64,000 nucleotides of DNA from Epiperipatus broadwayi (GCA_028023455.1 JAQFVV010000183.1:374001-438000), one strand, 5' to 3'. Counted from the first letter of the stretch, positions 21,121 to 34,760 are shown. Notes: a model not told the origin generated them from the sequence alone. Numbers and translations: made by a program.

Positions 21121-22090
21121 ATTTAAACTAGCTATATCCATAATCACTACAACTCTTTTTTATTTATATATATATTTTTTATTTATACCTTTTAACTTTA
21201 ACTACTATTATTATGTTTTATTATATAATTCTCATTTATAAATGTATATTTTATATTATATTGTTTTATATGTAAATATTATGCTAAGATTTTTTTTTCA
21301 TTAATATGTAATATTTATAAAAATATTCATGTTTATACTCCAATGTAAACATTTTTTCACAAGTCATAATTTATTTATAAGTAATTTTTTCTTTATATAT
21401 TTTTCTCTATATATTTGTTTAAAAAACTATACTTATAATAATGTCATCCTAATTCCAGAATCTCTGTTAAATGTTGGTTTTATCTTTCTTATTAGTATCG
21501 CTTCTTTTATTTTCCTTTTTTAACATTGTCTATATTAAAGTTCAATAAAAATGATGTTACATACATATAATATTAAAGAAAGGAAAATAAAAGAAACAAT
21601 ATTAATAAAAAAGATTAAGCCAAAATTTAATAAAGATTCTGGTATTAGGAAGACATTGGTATAAATATAGATCTTAAAAAAGATATATAGAGGAAAATAT
21701 ATAGAGAGAAAATTACTTACAAATAAATTAGAGTTTTGTAAAAAAAATGTTTACATATGAGTATAAATATGAATATATTTATAGATATTACATATTAATG
21801 CAATAAAATCATAGCATAATATTTTTATATAAAGCAGTATAAGATATTTATTTTATATAGTGATATGTTGTATAAACTATAATATTAATAATTAGCCACT
21901 AAGCTAATGCACACGTGCTTTGTGGATTTTTAACTATAAATTGTAATGCAGTATAATAAAAAAATATAAATTTATGAGAGACTTATATAATATATAATAA
22001 TAGTAATAAAAGATAAAGTGTATACATAAAAAATATATAAATAATAAAAAAAGTTGTAGTGATTATAGATAGTTAGTTTAAATAATATGT
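21121..22090. repeat. Inverted pair of Penelope-like 3' ends
   Basis: The arms, about 21121-21535 read on minus and 21570-22090 read on plus, mirror each other for over 400 bp around a short centre. Near the centre each arm, read outward, encodes KEAILIRKIKPTFNRDSGIR or a close variant (KETILIKKIKPKFNKDSGIR), the kind of tail that follows GIY-YIG domains in retroelement ORFs. The ends share AGCTAGTTTAAATAAT-like and GTTGTAGTGATTAT words. There is no intact ORF. Confidence 0.6.
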
Positions 22091-22124
22091 AATAGAAGAA
22101 ACTATGTATAAAATAATTATTTAA

Positions 22125-22498
22125 TCATCTTAAGTAATCAGAGAAATTGCTTAGATGAATGGGAGAAAAAAATTATAAATAAAGCAAAAAAAAAAAGAAA
22201 AGGACTGATAAAGAAATTAACAGTGTTTGCATATAATAAATATAATGTAGCAAGAATTGTATAGAAGGGAGTGGCAGTATCTGGGTTAAATTATGGTAAT
22301 GCTGTATTATGTATTAGTAAAATGATGTTATATTACCTAGAATAAGTATAAAGGGAAGTAAGAAAATGTGTGGATGGCAAAGGAAGCAATTCAATGAAAA
22401 ATGGGATTATCTAGTTATTATTGATAGTTAAGGCTTTACTTCATTCGCATTTGAAATTAATTAATATATATATCTGTGCACAGAGCACACACACACAT

Positions 22499-22573
<75 letters not shown>

Positions 22574-23355
22574 CTAGTTATTATATGAGAGATGCAAATA
22601 GAAAATGTTCTGTAGATTGCAGTTTATTGATAGTAAGAAAATATCCAATATAATTTTTAATTGGGTTACAAGTAAAGGATAGGCAACATGATGAGTGAAA
22701 AAGGTAGTACAATATGCAGAAGATTTGGATAAAGACTTTATGTCAGTATATTGTGTTAGGACAATTGTTGATTGTTATAGTGGCAAATAATGGGATAAAT
22801 GAATAGATGTATTAATAAAAAATAGAGATATAGAGAGATAGAAAAATAGTATGGAGAATAAAAATAGTTTAAATATATTTAGAAGTATACAGAATATTAG
22901 ATGTGAGTTAATTTATGATAATAGCAAGAAAACTGTTTAAAGCTCAAACAGAATCATTAAAAATAAGGATGATATAATCTGCAACTTATGTAAGAAAGAC
23001 ATGAAACATAATAGATATCTGTTAATTGAATGTAAATGCTTACAAGCAGAAAGAATACAAATAATGAAGTGGTGGAAGAATAAATATAAACAAAGTGATT
23101 ATACAGAAAGTGGGTTCATGGATTTTATGCTGGGTTTGGAAAAAGATAAGGAGATCTAGATATATAGGTCATAGAGTGGACAAGATACTGTTGTGGAAAT
23201 GGGAAAGAGCAGAATGGAGAAGAATATGGAAAATGTAGGGTGGGGAATGTGAAGAGAAGATAAGATGGCTAGAAGGTTTCTCTGGGCATAGTGACTGAGA
23301 GATTCCTGACTCCAAGAAAAGAGAAACCATAGTGAATGGCATCACATCACATTAA
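22125..23355 (+). pseudogene. Non-LTR retrotransposon C-terminal region (family 2, copy c)
   Basis: It matches copy a in order (TCAGAGAAATTGCTTAGATG; KKLTVFAYNKYNVARIV; a later zinc-knuckle-like CNLCKKDMKHNRYLLIECK; then the TTTCTCTGGGCATAG and GAGATTCCTGACTCC end). It is full of stops, and at 22440-22575 it is split by an insert with (AC)n/(AT)n. It ends at CATCACATCACATT plus an A-run. Confidence 0.78.
22479..22574. repeat. Compound (AC)n/(AT)n microsatellite
   Basis: CA repeats, a long AT run, CA repeats and AT again, inside the LINE copy. The ACTAGTTATTAT context just right of it suggests insertion-and-duplication of neighbouring sequence (TCTAGTTATTATTG occurs at about 22410). Confidence 0.85.
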
Positions 23356-23721
23356 AAAAAAACATTTTTTTACGTTTAAAAAATTAAAGTATATAAATGG
23401 GTAAGTTAAAAGATTATAATATTTATGGATTTTAGATATTAAAAAAGAAGATAAATATAAAATATTAATAATATTAGAAGAATGAATAAGAAAATAATAG
23501 ATATGATATATGATTTGAAAATTAAAAATAATATTCTTAATAAATAAATTAAGGTTAAACTGAATATTATATGAAAATAAAATAATAAGTATTTTATTAA
23601 TGTGGGAATAATAAAATTAATGTTTAAGTTTATAATAAATAGAAGTAATTAAGAGATTATTAAAAATAATACAAATAAATAATATATTTAAAGTAATAGT
23701 TGTTATTGAATATGTATATAT
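23356..23721. other. AT-rich non-coding stretch
   Basis: No feature supported. Confidence 0.4.
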
Positions 23722-25375
23722 TGTACCGGATCAATCCGCTGAATGAACTTACTTACATGTATATATGTTTTGGCTGGTTTCAAACTCCTTCCTAATACAT
23801 TTATAATCTTATTTACTTATAAATGTTACGTGAATGAACTGGCACGTTCGAGCAAAAAGGGAGATATTATTGTTAGCTTTATCTATCAACAATGGCCCAC
23901 CTCGACTGATAGATTCAAACCCCTACTATCCAAACACTTTATTTGTTTCAGAGTAAACCCCGGGGGCTCCAGCTAGTCTCAGACTAACATATTTGGTCAG
24001 TAGGCTCATAATCCAGCACTTGAAACGATCCCAAAAACTAGCCCAGTCTAATTTTAATTAATAATAAAATATAGAAAAAAGAATTGGTAAAAAGAGATTG
24101 TTAAAAAGAAATTGATAAAAAAAATTGACCGACAAATAAAGTTTAAGTTTTAAAGACCATTTATTTTAATTAACATTTACTAATTTTAAACATTTTCTAA
24201 ATCTAATATAACACACACACACATTTTAATTTAATACAATAGAATATGTCTTATGAGAAAGCAAAATAATTTTTGACATTGATAAATTATCAAACATTCA
24301 CAAACACGCACATCAATAGTTCATTTTATGCATGCTTATAGAGTTCAAATTACTTGTCTCTGTAGGATTTACGAATTACAGTGGTGGCTACTATATATAA
24401 ATGAGAATACGAAAATGTTTTATCTAGGATTTTTGGAACATGGACGTAGAACTTCATTTTCTTTAATTGCTGCTTTAGGTGAGAATATTTCCAGCTGGCT
24501 GGGACATTTTCTTTAGGAGTTTTATTATTCTTCATGATTATTATTTCTGGAGACAGTTGAATATTGATGGAGGGTTTCTGAGTTGTTAAGTAGACATTAT
24601 TTCACGGGCAGGTTTTGATGATCTTGTTGGACTAAAAGGCTGAAGTAAGAGTGTATATTCCCAAAAGCTGCTCAGCACTGCATTTCTGTTTCTGGATACA
24701 CAATATACACTGCACTGTTATCTGAACTGAAACAAGACTAACACTGAAAACTAGGCTGAAACTGAAACTGAATGTCCAATAAAAATCTAGCTATTTATGT
24801 CTGCGAAGTGTTTTTGTTTTAATATCCTCCGGCAATATGTGTTGTCAAAATTCCTTTAGTTGCTAATCCTTTTTAATCTTGTTGTTGGGTATTTCAATTA
24901 GCAGCTATCACAAACATGTTGTTTTATAATTTTGATTAGTAACCACCACTATTTTTAAATACATTTCATTTCAATATTTATTTTCATGTGTTTTTCAATA
25001 CGCATTGATTATATATTTTATTAACAAGTTTACATTCATGCACATGTATAATTTATCCTAATAAACTTGAATGAAAAGAGATTTGTATTTTTTAAACTTG
25101 AAATTATATTTCGACTAATAATAATCAACTCTACTTCCTTATATAAAACTTTTAATTTAACATTTCTAACCAAAACTCCCCCTCCCCCCTTTTAATCAAT
25201 TATTTTCTAACTTTTATTTCAAACTCTAATGATAGAAAACTATTTGACTCTTATCTTTTTGAAAACAAACTGTAATAAACTCTTCTACATTTAAATACAT
25301 TTTTCTTTTACAAAAGATTATTTTAATAATTTTTTTTTAGATAAATTAGTATGTGCCAATTTCAATATTGGTACA
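23722..25375 (-). mobile_element. LTR-like unit with TGTACC/GGTACA ends, copy 1
   Basis: A 1654-bp non-coding unit begins TGTACC and ends GGTACA and is flanked on both sides by (AT)n. An inverted copy lies at 55748-57471 and a diverged one at about 50860-52477. Shared landmarks include GTAGCCACCACTGTAATT, CTCAGCACTGCATTTCTG, a purine tract near the GGTACA end (minus AAAGGGGGGAGGGGGAG) and GGCCCACNTCG-type words. TG..CA ends with no ORF fit a solo LTR. Blocks near the left side (CGACTG, CCAGCACTTG, CAAAAACTAGC) resemble the LTRs at 26.1 and 31.2 kb, suggesting a related family. Confidence 0.65.
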
Positions 25376-25748
25376 ATATATACAGTCAGGAATACACATG
25401 TATAATTTATATTTATTTTATATTTATACTGTATACTTGATTTTATTTTATATTATCTGGATGATTTTATTTGGCTTTGATTATATTTATTTCAGTTTTA
25501 CTATGTTTTGTTATATTTTATGTTGTTTTTTATTATTTTTTATTAGTTTATTAATTTTATTGGTTATGTTTTTATGGTATTATTTATCTAGCTATGTATT
25601 TTATTTTATTCATTATATCATATCACTGAAGAAGACTGCAGAACAGTCAAAACACAAGATTGTGTACACATATATGTACAAAGAAAAGTTTTTTGCAAAA
25701 GTTTTTGCTAAAAAGTGTTCAAAATAGAGTTGATAAATTGCAACTATA
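25376..25748 (+). repeat. Penelope-type terminal block, copy 2
   Basis: It starts ACAGTCAGGAATACACATG as in the block at 16.3-16.6 kb and ends with the hairpin CTGAAGAAGACTGCAGAACAG, TCAAAAC and AAAAGTGTTCAAAATAG. The LTR-like unit on its left has inserted next to its start. The 124-codon frame over it is AT-driven. Confidence 0.65.
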
Positions 25749-26104
25749 AAAATATTGCTAATGTGTTAGAAATATACTTAGTTTTTTAAATTAATATTTT
25801 CTTTTATATCCTATTATAATCTTTTCATATTATGCATAGCAATGCAAAGTTTTAATACATTAGTATATATCACTGTTCTTAAAAAACATGCTATTGGAAA
25901 GACATTTGCTGGAAAGTAGGTTACTTAACATCTACTTTAGTTAATATATACATTTTTATACTAAAATTCTCTCACAACTATGGTTTCATTTATTATTAAG
26001 AAATAGGCCTTCTCAAATGAAGATCAATTAAACTCAACACACACATATATAAACAGAAATTATTTTCCCATGAAATGAATTATGGGAAATTATTTATGAT
26101 ATAT
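25749..26104. other. AT-rich non-coding stretch
   Basis: A hairpin-like TTTTCCCATGAAATGAATTA/TATGGGAAATTA stretch near 26062. Otherwise nothing. Confidence 0.4.
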
Positions 26105-27858
26105 ATTATACCAAGTCCTCCAAGCTTATGATATTCTTGCTGGGTTTAAATACCTTTTCACATAACTTCATTTCTTTTTTGGAATTTACATTTTATCTCT
26201 TGACTTCAACTAAGCTTATTATAATGCTTAATACATAACTTCTTGGTAATTATTATTTTATATCTTTAATACTATGGGAACAAACCAGTCCTTCAAGCAG
26301 AGGGGAGAATACTTTTGATAGCATAGTCATCAATGATACCCATGGTCAGATTGGGCTATATGAAGCATAACATGATCACATTTCCTGACCATGTCCCACT
26401 TTGACTGCTAGAAAAAAAACTTCCATCCAAAGCATCTTATTTCTTTTGAGGACCAAACTCAGCTACCAGCTGACCATATTCTCTGTAGATGGCATGCTTG
26501 GTTGACAGGCCCACCAACCAGTGCTTGAAATATCCCAAGCTAGCTACTACTCTTAATCAAGGGGATCCAGCACATTAACTTAATGCATATAAACATTTAT
26601 ATCTTTAACTAATTAGTAACACAATGACAGAGAGAGTAAATTGACCAAATAACAATTAAGCAAACATCATTATTTATTCAATCACACATATTTAATATAA
26701 CAAAACAATTTACATTAAACAATATAAATGATTAATCAGGCTAAATTTTATAACAGTCCTTTGTTAATGGTCATTTCATTTAGAAAATGTAAAATGTCTA
26801 TAGACTGTGATCAAAATATATATATTAAGGTTTTCATGCTATTAAATGATAGTTTATTTGATTTGCATTAGTGTTACTTTTTAACTGGATGGCTTTTTGG
26901 GCTCCATCTATGGTTTCAGAACTTCTCTTCCATTCTGAGACTTGACAATAGAAAAGAGAATAGCAGTAGCATCTATTTTACGATTTACGCATTGATTCCA
27001 GGCATTGTTTATATGCATGACAGTTGATTTTAGCTGTGGACTTTTGGGCCTGAAGCCCAGATGAACACTTCTATAGCAATGCATGTTGCTAGTTCTGTGG
27101 ATTCTGCAATAATATTTTCCACCACAGTAGTGACTGGCTCTATTCTATCCTTACATTTCTGAATCACTGGAGCAATAAATAATGTTATTCTTCGATCACC
27201 AAATGAAGACTGGAATGATTTACAGAGTCAAGAGTGGAATAAATAATAATAGATGGTTGTGACTTTTTATACTTTGTTTTTCTCCCATTCTTCTTTTCCT
27301 TATCATAGCTTTCATTTTTAGTTATACTTTAAATCTATTTTTTAGTTAAATTTTACATTTTCCCTTTAATTTAATTGATTTTTACATGTTTACTTAATCT
27401 AATTTTTTCCCTCAGTTAATCTACTATTTGGTCGCATTTACCAAATAAATAGCTTACGTAGTTTTCAATTATTACAATTATTGGTTTTGATTTTATTATC
27501 AATTAAAAATCTTACTGGCATTCCAAATTAACTAATTAATCTTTTTATTTTCAATTTTTCACTAACATTTATTTTTAGATATTTATTCTTTTAACTTATT
27601 TTTTTGTTTTTAAAAAGGAGAGAAATGCTTTAAACCTCTTTTTTTCTAATTCTTTTCCCCACTTTTAACAATTTTATTCTATTTTAAAAGAACAATGTAT
27701 GCAATCTTCTACTTTTACAAAATTATGTTTTAAAACTTAATTAACTAATTATTTCTTTAAATAGCTTTACATATAAATTTAATCAGACATTTTTAATTTA
27801 TGAAATATGTAATGCAGATATATGTAAGACTTATAACATATAGCTCACTAGTGTTACA
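26105..27858 (-). repeat. Long terminal repeat, 3' LTR of a minus-strand element
   Basis: About 1754 bp that align in the same orientation with 31250-33000 over their whole length, with visible but moderate divergence. Shared landmarks are TTAATACTATGGGA, GGGGAGAATAC, CAATGCATGTTGCTAGTTCTG and ATTTACAGA(G/C)TCAAGAGT. On minus it begins TGTAACACTAGTGA. A purine stretch (GAGGAGCGGG) lies directly outside it at the internal side, where a polypurine tract is expected. Confidence 0.8.
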
Positions 27859-30800
27859 ACACCCGCTCCTCATTTGATATGTAAAATGTGTCAATTTGAC
27901 CACTTTAACTCTCACATTTTATTTTTCTTTACTGTTGCAACCTTCACTTTTTGTTTTTATTTATTTTTATCTAAAATAAGTTTTGAATTGCATACAGATC
28001 AACAAACCACAGAGGGTAATCTTTCCTATGCTGCATTATCTCACAAGCCATGATTTATGTTGACTGGAAATGATTATGTCATATGTAATGACCACCAGGG
28101 AGAACATGCACTTTTTCAAAGCATATGAAGAGGGTGAATGCTGTGAGTGGCAGAACACATCTTCTTATACCTGACTTACATAATAACATATACTTTAACA
28201 TAACATTATTAAAGTGCTGGGAATTTCTTTACCAGGAGCTTGAATGAGACCATGACTTTCTCCAATGGGTTATAGTCCTAGAAGATATAGGGTTACTGTA
28301 AAACAAGATTTATTATAAGTACACCTGGGTCTCTTTTTATGCGGACTTATTTAACATGATTTTGAAGTTATGTGATTCGTGTTTCACTGGAAGTCAAACT
28401 CCGATATTGCGCTATTACTTTAAATAATAAATTTCACGCAGTTACGTTATATTGAAAGTAATAGCACATTATTGGAATTCGACTTTCAACTTAGTAATTT
28501 CAATATTTTCAGTGCTTTATAATAGTAAGATTTTATGCAATAATGAAATTAAAATCATGATTTCCACATTTTATGTATACACACATTAAATTTTACAAGA
28601 TTATAATGTAAATTTGTTCAAACATTGTGCATGTTAATTTTGCATTTTAAATCACATTCTGTTTTTGCTTTTTAAAAAAAAAACGTAATCTATTATTAAT
28701 CATTTAGTGTCCACAAGTTTATTTTTAAAAGGTCAGTAATAGCAGTGGGCACAATTAAATTTGACAATTAAAAATTAAAATCTGATTTTTAATTGTAATT
28801 AAAAAATTTAAAAATTACTTATGGCGACTTGAAATAATCTGATGTGAAATTTGATTTTTAAACGGAATTGAAAATTAAAGACAAAAATAAGAATTTAATT
28901 TTTAGTTGTTAGTTTTAATTAAATTTTTCCCAGCAGTGGTGAATAAATGTCTTTTTATTATCATAAGTCTAAGTTCATAAACAATTAATAAAATCATCAT
29001 CTCAAAGATTAATTACTGATTATGTTGTCAACAGAAAAACATTAACATAACATGAGAATGCAAACGAACGTATGTTTCGGCAAATAGCGATAATAATTAA
29101 AACGTGTATAAAAAAATGTAAATTATCGTACTGTAAATTATGCATAAAAATATATTATTTTGAATAAAATTAAATATTATAGTTAAAAAAAGTTTGTCTT
29201 GTATCAATTTTTTTCAAATTTGAAATTTCTTATTAGTCATATTTTATTTCCTTATTTTTTTTTTACGTGAATTTTAAAGTAAGTTTACATTGGTGCTTTG
29301 CTTTTACGCGAGTTTTGAAAAATCACAGACCGCATCCTCCCTTTTTCAATGTAAGTTACATCTATTTTTGCACAATTTCGTTTGTGTGTGTTGTATCTTA
29401 CTCTGTAATTGTCTTTGCAGTGTGGATATTTTTTAAATTAAGCACTGGGATGACATCTCCCAGCATGTCAAATTGTTCTACTGGATTCTCATTTTGTTGG
29501 ATGAGCCCTACTGTTTTCATGCCCATTACAGGTCTTACATTCACACAGTGACAGTCTATACCTAATACTCCAACTGCAACCTTTATCTGTACCTTTCTCT
29601 CCCTCCATGACTCTGTTAATCTACACACAATCTATACTCATTTGAAAGATTATTTTGTAACATTTTTTTATTTTTTTAGAATTCATTTTATTTATTATAG
29701 ACTTTATTCATTTTATTAATTTTTAAAATCTTTTATTTCATTCTCGTATGTTCACTCTAAAACATTATTATTTTACTTTGTTTTAAATAACAAATTCTTG
29801 TTTCACTTCCATTATCATCTACCAACTCTAAATTTTAAAAAAAATTCCTATTTTATTTCATTTTTATACACTTTTTTTTTGTTTCTAATTCTTAAAAAAA
29901 ATATGTTATTTATTCTATTTTATTTATTTCACATTATTTCACTATTATCTCTCAAAAAACATTTTATTTGCTTAACATTAATTCCGCTCTCATAATCCAT
30001 GGACAATAAACTTTTCTTTTTAAAAATCTGTCCAGTTAATATAAATTCCCTCCTAACCTTTTTCAGGTGATAGTTCTATGTTTCTTACATATCTGCTCGG
30101 ACCAGAAAATCTTGACCTACTTCTAGGCTTGATGTTCTGGGCAGTTGGTTTCCAGATCATGACTATAATATTTATTATCTCACTGTCTAGGACTATACAA
30201 CTCTCTATATTTATGTGTTTTATCCCAATCATTTTTATCCAAAGTGTAATTCACAATATTTATATTTCCCTCGCTTTCGAAGAGATTACATTTCTTTTCT
30301 TTGGCTGCATAAACTAACCTTGTTTTGTTGAATGCATTAAGTAATTGGCCATTTTCTTGACCACTTTCCTTTCAGCACATATTTTTATTTTTATACATTT
30401 CTTTACATTAGTAGGACTATTCTTTAAGTGCGTGTACATTTTTATGATTTGCTCTTCCCTAACATGAATATTTCCTATACCTATTATTTCTATTATCTTT
30501 TAATTATGTTTTACTTCTGACACATCTTAATTTTTAGATTCACAATTATCATTTGGGTCAGAACTACTTTCTGGTTCTTGCTTAGTTTCTGAGTCAGACT
30601 TACCTTCTGGTTCAGCTTTATTTACCATATTTGAGCTATTTAATTGTGCATACTTATTTGTGCTCTCCTGTTTATTTTAACTTTTATCTAAGTTATCTGT
30701 TAACTGTTTTATATTCACTTTCATACTTTCTATTATTTTCCTATCTTCTTGTATTTGAGCTATTTTCCATATTAATCATTCTATTTGTTTTTCAAACCTT

Positions 30801-31249
30801 TTTTCAAACCACTTCATGATATCATTTTTCTTTATGTTACCTTTTTCTACTTTATCAGTTACTTTCTATTTCTTTATTTTCATTACTTTTACTATTTTAA
30901 CTCAAACAATGTGTTTGACTAAGTCAAAACTCCAATTCTCTCTAATTCCCACCTGATTATAAACAACACCCAATAATAAATGTATTTCTTTGACCATTTT
31001 TATTTTCTCTACATTTTATTTACATTACAAATTTTATTCTTTTTATTTTATGTTTTTAATTATTTTATATTTTTAATATTAAAATTTGTTTGCTTTGGCA
31101 TATTTCTCTTCTCACACTGCTCACCAGTCTCACATTTATAACTATGCAATTTACTGATTAATTTAATTTTTAGTTTCGGACTTTATAATTTTAAATTCTA
31201 ATTATGCTGGGTCATTTATGACACTTCAGGACCTATGTTGGATACCATT
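27859..31249 (-). mobile_element. Internal region of an LTR retrotransposon without recognisable pol
   Basis: About 3.4 kb between two direct LTRs. On minus at about 30830-30300 a broken frame gives a coiled-coil-like stretch (KRFEKQIE, then QEDRKIIESMKVNIKQL), an acidic PEGKSDSETKQEPESSSD segment and further remnants, resembling a degraded gag-like protein. At 29628-29398 a 76-codon minus frame and an overlapping Cys/His-rich frame (CKTCNGH, PHCKDN, THKRNC) remain. No protease, RT or integrase motif is visible. This fits a large non-autonomous derivative or a heavily deleted element. Confidence 0.65.
31230..31248 (-). other. Putative primer-binding site
   Basis: Directly inside the 5' LTR (minus orientation) the strand reads TGGTATCCAACATAGGTCC. 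A TGG start at the LTR edge, complementary to a tRNA 3' CCA, is the known PBS position; which tRNA primes is not clear. Confidence 0.5.
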
Positions 31250-33000
31250 TGATCCAGGTCCCCTGAACTTACTCTATTCTTGCTGGATTTAAATATCTTT
31301 TCACATAACTTTATTTCTCTTTTGGAATATAAACTTTAATAAATTTTAACATTTACTTTAATATCTATTGACTACAACTAAACTTATTTTCATGCTTAGT
31401 ACATAACTTCTTGGTAATTATTATTTTAGATCTTTAATACTATGGGACAGAGTGACCCTTCAAGAAGAGGGGAGAATACCATTGATATCCTAGCCATCAC
31501 ACTACTCATGGTCAGATAAGGTTATAAGAAGCATAACATGACCATAATTCCTGATCATTGTCCACCTCGACTGCTGGAATAAAAATATGGCATTCAAATC
31601 ATTTTAATTCTTTTGAGGATAAAACTCAGGCACCAGCCAATCATATACTATATAGCCAGCATTTTTGGATGACAGGCAGACCAACCAGCACTTGGAATAT
31701 GCCAAGCTAGCTCCTACTCTTAATCAAGGGGATCCAGCACATTAACTTAATACATATAAACATTTATATCTTCAACTAATTGGTGATGCAGTGACACAAG
31801 AGAGTAATAGACCAAATTAAGCAAACATCAGTATTTATTCATGCTCACATATTTATATGACATAACAATATCAACTTTATATAAAAAATATAAATGATTA
31901 ATTAGGCTAAATTTTATAATTCGTTGTTAAATTTAATTTTATTTAGAAAGATATAAAGTGTCTATAGACAGTGATCAAGATATATATGTCTAGGTTTTCA
32001 TGATATTAGGTAACACAGATCATTTGTTTTTGGTTTGCATTAGTTTAATTTCCAACCAGTTGGCTTTTTGGTCTTCATTGTTGGTTTCAATGCTTGTCTT
32101 CCATTCTAAGGCTCAACAATGAGAGATAGAGAAAGTAGTGGTGGCAACTATTTCATGATTTAAGCATTAGTTACAGGCATCAGTTCCAGGTGTGAACAAT
32201 TGATTTTAGCAGTGGACTTTGGGGCCTGAAGTTGAATACTTTTAAGGCAGTCTAACAATGCATGTTGCTAGTTCTGTATCTTCTGAAATAATATGTTCCA
32301 CAGCAGTTATGGCTAGCTTTATTCTGTCCTTAGATTTTTTAATCTCTGGAGCAATGAATAATGTAATGCATCAATCACAAAATGAAAAACAGATGATTTA
32401 CAGACTCAAGAGTAGAATAAATAACAATAGACTAGTTGGAACTTTTTATACTTTTTCCTCTCCCATTGTTTTTTTCTTTATCATAGCTTTAATTTTTTAT
32501 CATACTGTAAATCTATTTTTTAATTAAATTGTACATTTTTCCTTTAATTTAATTAATTTTTACATGTTTTTTTAATCTAATCTTTTCCCTAGATTAATCT
32601 GATATTTTTTCACATTTACTGAATGGATTGTTCACATAGTTTTTAATTATTACAATTACTGGCTTTGATTTCATTATCAATCAGAAATCTTATTGGCATT
32701 CCAAATTAATTATTTAATCTTTTTATTTTCAATCTTTCACTAACATTTATTTTTAGATATTTATTCTTTCAACTTATTTTTTGTTTTTAAAAAGGAGAGT
32801 AAGCTTTTAATAGTTTTATTCTATTATAAAAGAACAATATACACAATCTTTTACTTTTAAAAAATTACATTTTAAGACTTACTTAAGTAATTATTTTTTT
32901 GATTAGTCTTTCAAATAAATTTGATCATACATTTTTAATTTATGAAATATGTAATGCAGATATATGTAAGTTTTATAACATATATTTCACTATTGTTACA
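31250..33000 (-). repeat. Long terminal repeat, 5' LTR of a minus-strand element
   Basis: About 1751 bp, the partner of 26105-27858 and almost the same length. On minus it starts TGTAACAATAGTGA at 33000. Both outer flanks are AT-rich (ATAT), so the target duplication cannot be read with certainty. Confidence 0.8.
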
Positions 33001-33774
33001 ATATCTATATATAACCAAGTCACATGTCACATGACCTAGATAGCTTGTATTTACTAATATGTAGTAAAGAGAATGACAACATTTTTAAATAACCTTATTT
33101 TATCATAATAACAAATAAAATAAATAAACTTGTTTAGAAATATTGGCATGCTCTTTATTATATATATATATATGTGTGTTTTGATTTTCACTTGCGAAGG
33201 ACTAATTGTAAATAGACGAAAACAAGATCTTAAGAGAATTTTAGTATAAATTTATTATTTTGCTAGTATTTAATTGTAATTATATATATATTTAATTTTA
33301 AAATGATCATATGTTTGGCAATCTTGATTAGAATTAATTTAGTCTATATACTTTTATTTTAAAATGTAAATGAATAGAAAATAAAAGAATAAAAATAATG
33401 ATTTATATATATAAAGAAATTGATTAAAAAACTGATAATAAAAACTAAATAATTTTCTAAAACAACACTTAGCCACTATATTTTTGTGATCAAAACAAAT
33501 TTATTGCTAATAAAAACAATGTCGATATGCATAATGAATGGACAATAAAACTAATAGAAAGGAAATTTAATAATTCCTGGTTTTTTTTTGTTTTGTTTAC
33601 CACATTGATTGCTGGGTACAAGAGAAATCAGAATTTGCAATTTTTTGCTGGGAGCTATTTATTCGTATTTCATAAATGTGAATTAATTCTAAAACAGATT
33701 TTGAATATATTTGTAGAAAATGAATATAAATTACTAGAATAAGAATATCTGAAATAAATATTAACCAAAAGACT
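33001..33774. other. AT-rich non-coding stretch
   Basis: A short (AT)n near 33163-33173. A 71-codon frame at 33527-33742 has no recognisable domain. Nothing else is supported. Confidence 0.4.
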
Positions 33775-34030
33775 GTTTCTTACGAAGCTCCTCGTAGACA
33801 TCTGATGTCACTCTAACTCTGCCAGTTCTTATGCTAAAATATTCGTTTTACAGGTATTGAATAGATTTTTAAAAGTTCTGTAAGATGGTGACCTCTTCCG
33901 ATTTATTTTACAAGTAAAAAATAAAAAAAAAACACATTTAAACCTAAACAAAGAAAGAACATGAGTTTTGATTGGTTCTTAGCATGCTCTCAGCCGAAAA
34001 AGACATTCTGATTGGCTGGAAAGAACAAAG
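33775..34030 (-). promoter_or_regulatory. Possible promoter and first exon
   Basis: On minus, two CCAAT boxes (CCAGCCAATCAGA and GAACCAATCAAA, about 34005-34018 and 33970-33980) are followed by an ETS-like CGGAAGAGG (about 33893-33901). A less AT-rich stretch with ATGTCTACGAGGAGCTTC ends in a good splice-donor word GTAAGA at about 33780. The order is promoter-like. No continuation of the coding frame is seen downstream in the window, so this is only a candidate. Confidence 0.3.
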
Positions 34031-34760
34031 AAACCACCTGATCAAAGAAAATAAAGAAAAACGCTGAGATTTTCATTTCGAACATGATATAAATTATTAT
34101 AAAATTATATTTATGGAAATTACAAATTATTTTCAGAGAGAATAATAAAAAAACAAAATTATTTTCGAAAAATATTGAAGATTTTAGTAAAAATATTTAA
34201 AAGAAATATTTACTTTTCTATAACGTAAAAGTCGACCTTTTTGTTTATATTACAGCTTTTATGTTGCCGAAATTGAATATTTTAGAATAAATAAATAGCA
34301 ATTTATTTTTGAAAGAACTTTCGTTCTCTTCATAACCTGAAAAATTAGTAATATACTTTTTATAAATGTATCTGAGTTGAATTTAATATTATAGGCGAAT
34401 ATGTTTTAACAATAGGCTTTGTCTTCAGTTTGTGAGTTGGCCAATTAAAAGATTTGATTTTTACCTCATACAACCAATAATATAATTAGCGGTTAAAAGG
34501 TTAAAAAATCATTTGAGCAACTGAAAGGGAATCTCCTAAACGCCAAAAATTACACTACAACCCACATATATGTAGTATTAGAAAAGCTACTGTAGAAAGT
34601 TTAGTCTACTGCAATGACAATAATTGACAAACTGCACAGACAACTGTTAAGCTTTTACTGTTATATATTCATGAGTGATTATTTAGAATGCACTGTCAAA
34701 TTTTTCAATATATATCTAAAAAAAAACAAATACAACAAATAATAATAACTAATCTATTTA
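34031..34760. other. AT-rich non-coding stretch
   Basis: No feature supported. Confidence 0.4.

Noticed and set aside
25353-25727. 124-codon plus frame
   Set aside because: Same AT-rich repeat block as at 16.3-16.6 kb; not conserved as a frame.
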